Positions 1 to 6,881 of a stretch of DNA of 9,481 nt are shown one piece after another (the first letter of the stretch is position 1; each line of letters opens with the position of its first letter). Where the stretch lies: assembly GCA_021160845.1 (NCBI GenBank), contig JAGHBT010000306.1, positions 1 through 9,481 of the forward strand, read 5' to 3'. Both the position numbers and the translations under genes were made by a program. The notes under the pieces are model-generated. The model was not told where the DNA came from. It worked only from the letters and a program-made list of their open reading frames with translations, and did not search any database. The stretch comes from a bacterium. Its GTDB lineage: Bacteria; Krumholzibacteriota; Krumholzibacteriia; Krumholzibacteriales; WJIX01.

Positions 1-759
1 ACAGTCGAGATTACAATTTCCAATAAGGATTATTAAGTCATTGAACAATCGTTCTCCGACATGCTCTTCAGGTTGCGGTTCTAATCGTCCATTTGCAGTA
101 TAATTTTTGTATAATAGCTTAATATCTTGTAATATCTCTTTCCGATGTTTGATGTGCGGCAAAAAGTAGTCTATTAAGGCATCCTGAATGGCGGCTGAAC
201 TCTCAAAATTATCCGGGGAGGATATAAATTTTTCCGCTTTGTCACGATTAAAAACACATACTCCTAATTGGTTATCCGGATTATTTTGCCTTATCGGAAT
301 TGGTTGCTCTTTTCCTGTTAATAACAACTTATATTCTGAACAGTTCGCTATCTTTATGCAATTTGTAAAACATTCATGCGCTTCTTTGGGGTCCACTTTT
401 GCTTTTGATAGTATTGCTTTGAGTTCGTCTGAAAACTGGTACTCATTAACCTCTACAAACTCAAGTCGTCCTTCTTGTTTACTCAAACTCTTTATCCATT
501 TGCCAAAATATTTCCCATTGTGCGGATCAATTTCTTTAAGGTTTTCTCTGATTTTCTTATATTGAGTAAATAAAAAACTTGGCCCCATCCCACTATCTTC
601 CATATCTAATACGATATTCATCGATTTTCGCTGTAGAAGCAAAAAGCCAATGTCATCATCTATCGCGCTATTTACTTTCTCTTTTGATAGAAAGAGACAT
701 TGCAAAAAACAGGGAGCTACAACCCACGATTTTCTTGGATTGACTTCAACTTGATCCAT
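1..759 (-). CDS. Unknown protein paired with the ATPase gene (partial, C-terminus outside window)
   Basis: This frame is open without a stop for 253 codons, from the ATG at 759 to the window edge, so the true end lies beyond base 1. The start is inside the end of the ATPase gene (14-base overlap), with AGAAGGA at 771-765, five bases from the ATG. Translation coupled to the ATPase is therefore very likely. The protein begins MDQVEVNPRKSWVV. It has a strand MNIVLDMEDSG (47-57), a helix after DPKEAHECF (123-131), and LLLTGK (145-150). A strand with Asp, then a helix with acidic residues, then a strand ending near T-G faintly recalls a PIN-like nuclease, but the later catalytic Asp is not evident, so I do not call it. 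It contains eight Cys, not arranged as an obvious zinc site. The role may be the toxic or nuclease partner of the ATPase, as in two-gene ATPase-nuclease defence systems (inference). Confidence 0.85.
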   Translation of the reverse strand, partial: MDQVEVNPRKSWVVAPCFLQCLFLSKEKVNSAIDDDIGFLLLQRKSMNIVLDMEDSGMGPSFLFTQYKKIRENLKEIDPHNGKYFGKWIKSLSKQEGRLEFVEVNEYQFSDELKAILSKAKVDPKEAHECFTNCIKIANCSEYKLLLTGKEQPIPIRQNNPDNQLGVCVFNRDKAEKFISSPDNFESSAAIQDALIDYFLPHIKHRKEILQDIKLLYKNYTANGRLEPQPEEHVGERLFNDLIILIGNCNLDC

Positions 760-2821
760 TCATTTCCTTCTGTTTTCTTTCCAAAACTTTTTCAATTTGT
801 TGTTCACTATCATCAATTCCGGCATCGAAAAATTCTACAGGTATTTCATCCTTGAACATACCATATTTATTTAATTGTAATTTTTCAATATCAGGGACGT
901 TAATTGTGGAAAATGGTTTCTTGTCAATCTTTAAATAATATATAGCTATCTTGGTATGAGCTATATTTTCTTTTGCAATCCCTAACTGTAATCTGTCCAA
1001 TATATACTCACTATGCGTTTCAATAAGTATAAAATTACGATTTTCTTTCACAGATTCAATAAATAAATCCCCTAAACTAGCTTGCAGACGAGGATGGATA
1101 TGGACTTCAGGATCTTCTATAATGATAAAACTATCTCTTTTCGCTACCAGGTTAACAATAATAGGCAGCAGATGAGTAATCCCCTGCCCAGCATCAGAGA
1201 AAGCTAATGATACTCCCTTATGAGAATTGGTGGGTATTAGCTCCGGTGACAAGATGTCTGTCCCAGACAAAGACTCTTCTGAGATATTAATCTCATATTC
1301 AATCTCAAATTTTTTGAGCCATCGATTGACTTTTTGCTTAACAGCTTTTTGGCTTAAATTATCCTCAAGCATATCCCAAGTATGCTCATCCTCCCTGTTG
1401 CGCATATCGTTGGCAGAATAGAATCGTTTTATGTAAGGTCGATTAGGACCTACATAGACAATGCTGTATAAAAAATCGCGCATGGTTTGGGTTAATTCTA
1501 TTAACTCTTGGAAGAAAATAGAATAAGCGTCGGAATATGTAGGATTGTCGGAATAGTCTGGATCAGATGCTTTAGGTCTATTAGGCAGAAAGGCTGTCGG
1601 CTCTATTACCACTTGTGTTGCTCCTGCAGTCAGCATCTTTATTAGTGATGAGCTTTCTGTAGGTATTGATTCATTTATCTTCTTTGATTTTATCTGTCTG
1701 CGTAATTCAGAAACTTTCTTTGCCCATGCAGGATGTTCAGCATCGATATTATCTATTAGTACAAGTTTTTTTGATTGATCATCCCCAACGAAGGTATAGA
1801 GAGGGAATTCCGTTCTCTCTGTTTCGGTGGTACCTGGACTTTCATAATATTCAAGTTTTCTCAAGACAGACTGATTAACTTCGTCTGCACTAAACTCAAA
1901 ACCAAACGCCCCCTTTTGACCAAATTGATTTTTAAAGGTTAATTTGAAGTAAATTGGTGTCTCGGTTTTTTTATCATAACAACAGTTCTCTTGATTCCCC
2001 AGATCCCAATAAGGACCATGAAATCTTAAAGGAACCCCCTTTCTGAGATTTTCGAGTGATTGCTTGAGCAAGAGCAAGACTTGAATTATCGTGCTTTTTC
2101 CGGAATTGTTTTTCCCAAGCAGGATAGTAATCGGTTTGAATGAGACCACTGTTTTCGTTCCGTAGGCCTTAAACCCAGACAGGGAAAGCTTATCAAAATG
2201 GAAATCCTTGTCGTCTTCCTTTTTAAAATCGAACTTTCGATCCTGATCGTCCGCATCAATAATTTTCTCAGCCAGTCTGCGAACCCATCTGTCAAGGTCT
2301 TGCTGGTAAATTTCGTGAGCACCGGAAACTACCGGTGGAAGACCGGCAATAAAGGTGACCAGAGAGGATATCTCTTGCCCTAGCAACTTGTCCCATTCTT
2401 TTTTTTCAGACGGAGGACAGTTTTGAGAGAATATTTTGGTTGTTTCAGCAGATAATCCCTTATCACCAGGGATGTTCTTTACAAAGAAAAGCCCCCTGAC
2501 TGTGGGCAAGGCGCCAAACTGAATGTCCTTCTTAAACCATCTAGATTCAGTGCACTGGAGCCAATATGACAGGTAACAGCATAGTTCCTGCAAAATGGAC
2601 GCGGGGCTGGTTATCTGATAATTGAGCTCATTTTCCTGAAAAACAATCTTGCTGGTGTAATTGACAGTTTCCCACTGTTGATATTGGAGCGGCACTACTA
2701 CCAATATCCCAAATTCCTGATGTGCAAAAAGAAAAGGATATTGCCTGCCTGACAGATAGACATTTTTCAACACACTGATATCTTTCGGGATATCTTTTAC
2801 TATCTTTGCAAAATCATTCAC
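746..2821 (-). CDS. OLD/RecF-like AAA ATPase with DUF3696-type C-terminus and N-terminal extension
   Basis: This is a 691-residue soluble protein. Residues 212-691 are an SMC/ABC-type ATPase. It has LSLSGFKAYG (212-221), Walker A GKNNSGKST (236-244), a signature-like LAFSDAGQG (539-547), Walker B FIIIEDPEVHIHP (565-577) with E569/D570, and ETHSEYIL (601-608) with switch His603. The end, NKYGMFKDE followed by VEFFDAG (to 668), matches the DUF3696 pattern common in phage-defence ATPases. No Toprim nuclease follows, so the nuclease or toxic activity would have to come from a partner. Residues 1-205 are an extension I cannot assign. The start is GTG at 2821: AGGA sits eight bases upstream, and no in-frame ATG lies between it and the preceding stop. 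It follows the second cas7-like gene by 69 bases and overlaps the next gene by 14. It could be a second effector of the complex or an independent defence gene; sequence alone does not decide. Confidence 0.9.
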   Translation of the reverse strand: MNDFAKIVKDIPKDISVLKNVYLSGRQYPFLFAHQEFGILVVVPLQYQQWETVNYTSKIVFQENELNYQITSPASILQELCCYLSYWLQCTESRWFKKDIQFGALPTVRGLFFVKNIPGDKGLSAETTKIFSQNCPPSEKKEWDKLLGQEISSLVTFIAGLPPVVSGAHEIYQQDLDRWVRRLAEKIIDADDQDRKFDFKKEDDKDFHFDKLSLSGFKAYGTKTVVSFKPITILLGKNNSGKSTIIQVLLLLKQSLENLRKGVPLRFHGPYWDLGNQENCCYDKKTETPIYFKLTFKNQFGQKGAFGFEFSADEVNQSVLRKLEYYESPGTTETERTEFPLYTFVGDDQSKKLVLIDNIDAEHPAWAKKVSELRRQIKSKKINESIPTESSSLIKMLTAGATQVVIEPTAFLPNRPKASDPDYSDNPTYSDAYSIFFQELIELTQTMRDFLYSIVYVGPNRPYIKRFYSANDMRNREDEHTWDMLEDNLSQKAVKQKVNRWLKKFEIEYEINISEESLSGTDILSPELIPTNSHKGVSLAFSDAGQGITHLLPIIVNLVAKRDSFIIIEDPEVHIHPRLQASLGDLFIESVKENRNFILIETHSEYILDRLQLGIAKENIAHTKIAIYYLKIDKKPFSTINVPDIEKLQLNKYGMFKDEIPVEFFDAGIDDSEQQIEKVLERKQKEMNGSS
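765..771 (-). promoter_or_regulatory. Ribosome binding site inside the ATPase gene for the overlapping downstream gene
   Basis: AGAAGGA on the minus strand, five bases before the ATG at 759 and within the last codons of the ATPase gene. It supports the reality of the overlapping partial gene. Confidence 0.6.
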
Positions 2822-2828
2822 AAGCTTG

Positions 2829-2834
2829 ATCCTA
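2829..2834 (-). promoter_or_regulatory. Ribosome binding site that supports the GTG start of the ATPase gene
   Basis: TAGGAT on the minus strand, with AGGA eight bases before GTG at 2821. No in-frame ATG is available upstream before a stop, so this site decides the start. An out-of-frame ATG at 2817 leads quickly to a stop and is not used. Confidence 0.6.
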
Positions 2835-2890
2835 ATCTTGTTTGACTACGTTGTTTCTCATGTTATTCTTGCACTAAAAGTAAACTTGGA

Positions 2891-3730
2891 TCATTTTCCG
2901 GAGAGCTTATCCAACCTGGTCTTGATATATGGTTCAAAAAACTCGCTTGCCTTAATCCAGTGAAATTTCTCTTTGTCCCCTGCGAGAAAATGCAGGAAGT
3001 CTTTTTTGATATTCAGATCAACCTTGGCTGCTTCAAGATCTTCCAGCCGGAATCGCCCTAATCCCCTTGATTTTTTCCCGCCCAGGGAGAGGCTGCCGTT
3101 GGTCATCTCCAGTAAGGCTGCACCCAGCAAAGCCAGGTCTTTTTCATCCAAGTCCTCTCCTTCTGCCTTGAATGTATATCGGACTCCGGCAGGAACGGTC
3201 TCAAAATCGTATTTCACTCCATTTACAGCCAGGCCGCTGTCCCGATCAATCCCGACACCGTCCCTTCGATCAAGCGTGTTGGTCCATGATTCGCTTATTA
3301 GGATTGGATCCGGAAATCTGACCCTGGAGGCATGGTAATGTGAACCAAAAAGCCAGCATGTATCACAGAGTTTTCCCTTAAGAAAGGACAACACATCCTC
3401 AGTTGTGTCATTTTCGTTGATCTTTTTCCTCGATTCTTTTTCTCTTAACTTTTCACGTAAATCCTTTTTTTCTACGTCGGTACTGGTGGTAACGCAGTCT
3501 GATTTGTTTTCTGTCTTATAAAAAAGTCCGCACGCTTTTAATCCAAGGATTTCAGCAGAGCGCTCCGCGCAGCTCCTTATCAATCCTTTCAGGCTTGAGC
3601 CAGGTATAACCGGATTACCATAGACATCAGTCAATACAGGATTGTCTACCCTTTGCTTTATGCCCCCTGGAGCGCCGACATGAAAGGCAGTTAGAAAATG
3701 AATTGTTCCCCTGAAAAAATATCGTATCAT
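2891..3730 (-). CDS. Cas7/Csm3-like RAMP protein with conserved cleavage Asp
   Basis: This is a 279-residue backbone subunit. After the first strand and TAFHVGAPGG (14-23) comes RVDNPVLTD (27-35), where Asp29 aligns by eye with the Csm3 Asp that cleaves target RNA every six bases. NPVIPGSSLKGLIRS (39-53) follows, then a Lys/Glu-rich insert (about 66-118), LCDTCWLFGS (121-130) with a CxxC that, with C67 or C79, may hold zinc as in Csm3, the thumb segment RRDGVGIDRDSGLA (155-168), and the glycine loop LGGKKSRGLG (216-225). It should bind crRNA and cut paired target RNA. It is the last recognisable cas gene, with a near-ideal ribosome site (GAGGAAGGA). The 59-base gap before it is longer than most in this operon. 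The Csm3 family call is firm. The cleavage prediction rests on one aligned residue. Confidence 0.9.
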   Translation of the reverse strand: MIRYFFRGTIHFLTAFHVGAPGGIKQRVDNPVLTDVYGNPVIPGSSLKGLIRSCAERSAEILGLKACGLFYKTENKSDCVTTSTDVEKKDLREKLREKESRKKINENDTTEDVLSFLKGKLCDTCWLFGSHYHASRVRFPDPILISESWTNTLDRRDGVGIDRDSGLAVNGVKYDFETVPAGVRYTFKAEGEDLDEKDLALLGAALLEMTNGSLSLGGKKSRGLGRFRLEDLEAAKVDLNIKKDFLHFLAGDKEKFHWIKASEFFEPYIKTRLDKLSGK

Positions 3731-3732
3731 GA

Positions 3733-3741
3733 TCCTTCCTC
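3733..3741 (-). promoter_or_regulatory. Strong ribosome binding site of the second cas7-like gene
   Basis: GAGGAAGGA on the minus strand, close before the ATG at 3730 (two bases from its inner end, eight from the first GGA). It is the richest Shine-Dalgarno site in the window, perhaps because the backbone subunit that is present in several copies per complex must be made in excess (inference). Confidence 0.65.
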
Positions 3742-3789
3742 AATCAGTAATTGCTATTATACAGTAAGCTGACAGGTGGAATTTTGTTA

Positions 3790-4278
3790 TCACCAGGATA
3801 ATTCTCCGAACCTGTATGCTGAAACAAAGTGGGTAAACCAGGCACGAGCCAATTCGCCGGTATATTCTTTTTTTAGTTTGGATTGCTCTTTACGTTCAGC
3901 CCTTGATGTCGGTTCTTCAAGTCCCAATGGAATACCTTTAAGTATATCCAGGCTGCATTGCGCTTTGATCTTTTTTAAAATATCCCTTTCTCTTTTGGCA
4001 TTTACTTCCCTGGCGCCGCGTGTTTCTTCAGCCTCTCTTTGCAACCGGATCAGGTAATTATTTAACAGCTTATTAAACATATCATAGGAGAGACTGAAGG
4101 CCCTGGAGAGATTCTTCAATCTTCTCTTAGATATTCTATATCCTTCTTTTCCCATTTCATTCGCAACAAAGCGTTTAGCGTCTTCGTATAGATCGAATTC
4201 TGCGGCTTTACGTAATATCTTCTCAGTTTTTTGAATATTTTTATCCGGTTTATTCTTGGTCTCTGGAGTAGCCATCAT
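3790..4278 (-). CDS. Small, highly charged helical protein of unknown function in the effector operon
   Basis: I do not recognise this 162-residue protein. It is rich in Lys, Arg and Glu, has one Cys, and looks almost wholly helical. Residues 15-40 form one amphipathic helix, and KRRLKNLSRAF (51-61) is a basic helix that could bind nucleic acid. Residues 75-105 (RLQREAEETRGAREV and onward) could form a coiled coil. The end, LARAWFTHFVSAYRFGE (143-159), is aromatic and could be a docking surface. It lies between the candidate Cas11 gene and the second cas7-like gene, 32 bases after the former, with GGAGAAAA before a double ATG (4278 or 4275). Its place inside the core gene block suggests a structural subunit of the complex, either a second small subunit or an RNA-binding accessory factor. 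No enzyme motif is visible. Confidence 0.75.
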   Translation of the reverse strand: MMATPETKNKPDKNIQKTEKILRKAAEFDLYEDAKRFVANEMGKEGYRISKRRLKNLSRAFSLSYDMFNKLLNNYLIRLQREAEETRGAREVNAKRERDILKKIKAQCSLDILKGIPLGLEEPTSRAERKEQSKLKKEYTGELARAWFTHFVSAYRFGELSW

Positions 4279-4310
4279 AGTTTTCTCCGAATCATTATCT
4301 CCCTCAAATA

Positions 4311-4817
4311 TTAATCTGACAATTCCATTGATTTATAGAGATAGTGCGCTTCAAATGCCTTCAGGAATTGACGCAGATAAACAACACAGAGTTTTATTTT
4401 GTCCTCAAGGTCCATCTCTTTTCTTTCCGCATCACGAATTGCCTGTTGTCTGATACCTTCGAGCTTATCCACAAGCACTGCCCCAAAGGGTTTTTCTTCG
4501 TCTGGGTCCTGATTGATGTGTACTGTGGTTACCCAGGCTGGGGGTGTTCTTACCGCTGATTTGGCTGAAGTGGTAAATGAACTGTGGGCCTTTCCCACCT
4601 GTTTTTTAATATAATTTAGAAATTCCGCGGAGCTTGATGTTGTATTGATCGTATTCAGCATGGCCGATACTTGAGTTTTGGACAGATTGGATTCAAGAGC
4701 CCAGGCAGCCATCTGCTGAGCCTCAGAATAGTATTCTTCGGCCTTTTTATTTCCTAATATAACAATTTCTCGCTGAAGAGAGCTTGATCTTGCGTCTTCT
4801 ATCTCTTTGCTGTCCAT
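4311..4817 (-). CDS. Small helical protein, candidate Cas11 (Csm2-like) subunit
   Basis: This protein has 168 residues, almost all predicted helical, with no signal peptide or membrane segment. Two stretches recall Csm2-type small subunits. AAWALESNLSKTQVSAML (37-54) resembles the family pattern of a helix followed by L-T/S-x-x-Q-[IV]. The C-terminal KLCVVYLRQFLKAF (142-155) resembles the K-x-x-x-x-Y-x-x-[RG] helix near the end of Csm2. The middle (residues 85-115) is a Pro- and Asp-containing stretch, probably a loop, which is longer than I would expect for Csm2. The family's role is to bridge Cas10 and the Cas7 backbone and line the target strand. It lies 28 bases after Csx10, with AAAAGGACG ahead of its ATG. 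Csx19, often present in III-D, is the other candidate, but I see no similarity to it. The small-subunit identity is inferred from length, helicity and position. Confidence 0.5.
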   Translation of the reverse strand: MDSKEIEDARSSSLQREIVILGNKKAEEYYSEAQQMAAWALESNLSKTQVSAMLNTINTTSSSAEFLNYIKKQVGKAHSSFTTSAKSAVRTPPAWVTTVHINQDPDEEKPFGAVLVDKLEGIRQQAIRDAERKEMDLEDKIKLCVVYLRQFLKAFEAHYLYKSMELSD

Positions 4818-4845
4818 TTTTCGTCCTTTTTTTGCAGGTTCAATT

Positions 4846-6114
4846 CTATTTTCCTTTCGCTAATATCCCGGAATGTAAAGGAGAAGCAACTCTTACCCGG
4901 CCAAAACCTTCGGCCCTTCTGAATCCAATTCCCATATCCTCTATTCTGTACAGGGCCTGGACAGTCTGCTCATTGGCCGGAGATTGATAGACAAAGACAG
5001 ATCCATTTGCTATGGCCGTAAAATCAGGTTTCGGTATATCTGAGGCTGAATGCCATCCCTGTATGGTTTGACTCCTTGCCTTGACGAGGATCGGTTTTCC
5101 TGTAGTCGGCAAACCATGATCCCTGACATCCTTTGTAATATCATCCAGTACAGGACGCAGGAAACGATCCATGATAATAGAAGATGAAAGAAGAGTAAGT
5201 GGAACCAGCCAGCTTCCTTCTTCGACAAAGCCGCCTTTGGAACGAATCCGTTCTGTAAACTTCCGGCACCTGATCTCCGGAGGCTCAAGAAGGGATTCAT
5301 TTTCTCTTTCTATTTTTTCTGACTCGATTTGTACGACCTCAATCCTGGCCGCGCCATAACCCCGGCTTTTGCCCGCTCCGAGGAAAAGATATGTTTCGGG
5401 TTTTAGGATTTTCAGCCAATCCTCCGGATGATCATCTACTATAATAGCGCCCAAGAAGAACTGCTCCTCATCCAGGGCGTCTATCGTATAAAAAATTCCC
5501 TGTGTTGTAGCCCCGCGATCCGGGTCTATGCCGATGTGTATATAAGAAGAAGTAGCGGGATTTACTCCGACAGATGATAATTGATTCTCTCCATTACCTT
5601 TTTCCAATTGATACCATCCCTCAAACAGTTCCTGACGTTCCTTGCATTTTTCACATCGAGTATCTCCTATCTGCTTCTCATTGCACAAGAGTTTGAGCAG
5701 AAGTGTTTCCAGGGAATCAGACATGCCATGCTTTTTCAGACCATCAGAAAAGGTTTCTCCAATAAACCCCGGCCTTCTCTTGCAACTAATCGCTGTTAAA
5801 GGAAATTTGCCGGTTTCTGCAATTCTACTTACCTCTTTGCTCAGATTTTTCTCTTCCTTGTTATGGTTGATTCCATGAGTGTTTATCATCACTGGATGAA
5901 AGTCCAGCACAGCCGTTCCGGGCATCAGAAGCAACCTTTTCATCTCCTGCAGACCCTCTTCTAAACTTGAATCAATCAAGTAACGCGCGATAGCGCCTCT
6001 TACTGCAGATCCTGGAATATACTCCTTGGCAGGGACAGCCCATTCACCCCTGAATCCTTCAGAAATGGCCAAGGGGGCATCACTTTTCAAGAGCACTCTG
6101 ATCCTTTTTCTCAT
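4846..6114 (-). CDS. csx10: Csx10, Cas5-like tandem RAMP subunit of type III-D
   Basis: This 422-residue protein has two ferredoxin-like RAMP halves. The first runs from IRVLLKSDAPLAIS (5-18) through EYIPGSAVRGAIARYL (31-46) to the glycine loop GAGKSRGYG (246-254, from G246). The second begins near 300 (WLVPLTLLSSSIIMDR) and ends with IQGWHSASDIPKPDF (351-365), GSVFVY and a second glycine loop, GIGFRRAEGFGRVRV (395-409). CKRRPGF (111-117) together with C154 and C157 (CEKC) could form a zinc site. This layout and the length fit Csx10, the Cas5-like protein that marks subtype III-D and should hold the 5' tag of the crRNA at the foot of the complex. The start overlaps the preceding cas7-like stop by four bases, with AAAGG upstream. 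No separate Csm4, Cmr3 or Csx19 gene is seen. I am confident of the RAMP family and fairly confident of the Csx10 name. Confidence 0.85.
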   Translation of the reverse strand: MRKRIRVLLKSDAPLAISEGFRGEWAVPAKEYIPGSAVRGAIARYLIDSSLEEGLQEMKRLLLMPGTAVLDFHPVMINTHGINHNKEEKNLSKEVSRIAETGKFPLTAISCKRRPGFIGETFSDGLKKHGMSDSLETLLLKLLCNEKQIGDTRCEKCKERQELFEGWYQLEKGNGENQLSSVGVNPATSSYIHIGIDPDRGATTQGIFYTIDALDEEQFFLGAIIVDDHPEDWLKILKPETYLFLGAGKSRGYGAARIEVVQIESEKIERENESLLEPPEIRCRKFTERIRSKGGFVEEGSWLVPLTLLSSSIIMDRFLRPVLDDITKDVRDHGLPTTGKPILVKARSQTIQGWHSASDIPKPDFTAIANGSVFVYQSPANEQTVQALYRIEDMGIGFRRAEGFGRVRVASPLHSGILAKGK

Positions 6115-6875
6115 ATTGACCTTTCACCTTGTTCCTCTTCCCAAATCATAGGGAAAAAAACAGTAAACTGCTCCCAGAGATCCTGGAGTCTGGATAAGTT
6201 TTTGGTGTCCTGCGATTTATTGTCAATGTATAGTGTCTCTGTCTCAAGCCGGCATGCACCCAATCCCCGGCTCTTCCCACCACCTATATGAGTAGTCAGA
6301 CTTAAGCCCATTAATAAGGGGACTAAAAATAACGGGGCGTTATCATCCGAATTGATGGAAAATGGTTCGCCATGCCCACGTCCGAATATTCGTCCCCGGA
6401 ATGTAACACCAGCAGGGATAAGCTCCATGGTATAGAGATGATTATGCCTGGCTACCCCGAGCTTGCGGTCAATGGCTGTGCCTGTTCTGGTGTCCATAGG
6501 ACAAAAAGACGGGTCGGGATAGTCTTGTCTGTCTAATCTGGCATCACTGAAAAAGAGCCGACCGGGTATTTGTGGCGTACCAAAGATTATCGCAATGGGA
6601 TCCGGCTTTTCATGAGGATTCTTCTGTTGAGAAGGAGAAATATCGTGGGGATAATGGACCGACGAGAACTGAAAAGAGTTTCTTTGTTCCCCTGGTAACG
6701 TCTTTAAAAATCTTGTGAGATGATATCGGACAGTTCCCTTCACTGTACTTCCCTTTATCACGGGATAACCACTCCCGTCTAAAAGCACCTGTTTTTGAAC
6801 AGCTCCCATTGAAGAGCCGCTTCCAGGGCATAATGGTGATAAAGCAGTCAGTTTATAGTTCAGATCGAATATCAT
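6111..6875 (-). CDS. Cas7/Csm3-like RAMP protein, probably non-cleaving
   Basis: This 254-residue protein is a Cas7-group backbone subunit of a type III complex, expected to coat the crRNA. Visible family marks are GYPVIKGSTVKGTVR (36-50), IFGTP (97-101) with LFFSDARL (107-114), a thumb-like TRTGTAIDRKLGVAR (129-143), and the glycine-rich loop GGGKSRGLG (198-206). In Csm3 the Asp that cuts target RNA lies shortly before the PxIPGSSLKG block (D33 in the well-studied Streptococcus protein). By eye alignment that place is Gln27 here, with no Asp until residue 33, so this subunit probably does not cleave. It starts six bases after the cas10 stop; the ribosome site GGAAGGA lies within the end of cas10. 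Its stop overlaps the Csx10 start by ATGA. The family is clear; whether it sits in the Csm3 or Csm5 position is not. Confidence 0.88.
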   Translation of the reverse strand: MIFDLNYKLTALSPLCPGSGSSMGAVQKQVLLDGSGYPVIKGSTVKGTVRYHLTRFLKTLPGEQRNSFQFSSVHYPHDISPSQQKNPHEKPDPIAIIFGTPQIPGRLFFSDARLDRQDYPDPSFCPMDTRTGTAIDRKLGVARHNHLYTMELIPAGVTFRGRIFGRGHGEPFSINSDDNAPLFLVPLLMGLSLTTHIGGGKSRGLGACRLETETLYIDNKSQDTKNLSRLQDLWEQFTVFFPMIWEEEQGERSI

Positions 6876-6881
6876 TTGTGT

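Noticed and set aside
188..565. Plus-strand 125-residue open frame
   Set aside because: It lies fully opposite the long open minus-strand gene at 759-1, which has a ribosome site and coupled start. No family features are visible in the plus-strand product.
2207..2821. NERD-like nuclease domain in the N-terminal extension of the ATPase
   Set aside because: The strand pattern near residues 30-45 recalls it, but the required acidic residue and E-x-K motif are not there.
2973..3338. Plus-strand 121-residue open frame opposite the second cas7-like gene
   Set aside because: Antisense shadow of a gene with clear Csm3 motifs; its Ser/Arg/Pro-rich composition is typical of a shadow frame.
3756..3761. 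Perfect TATAAT on the minus strand in the 59-base gap before the second cas7-like gene, possible internal promoter
   Set aside because: No acceptable -35 hexamer at 16-18 bases spacing (AATTCC or neighbours). A lone TATAAT in A+T-rich DNA is weak evidence.
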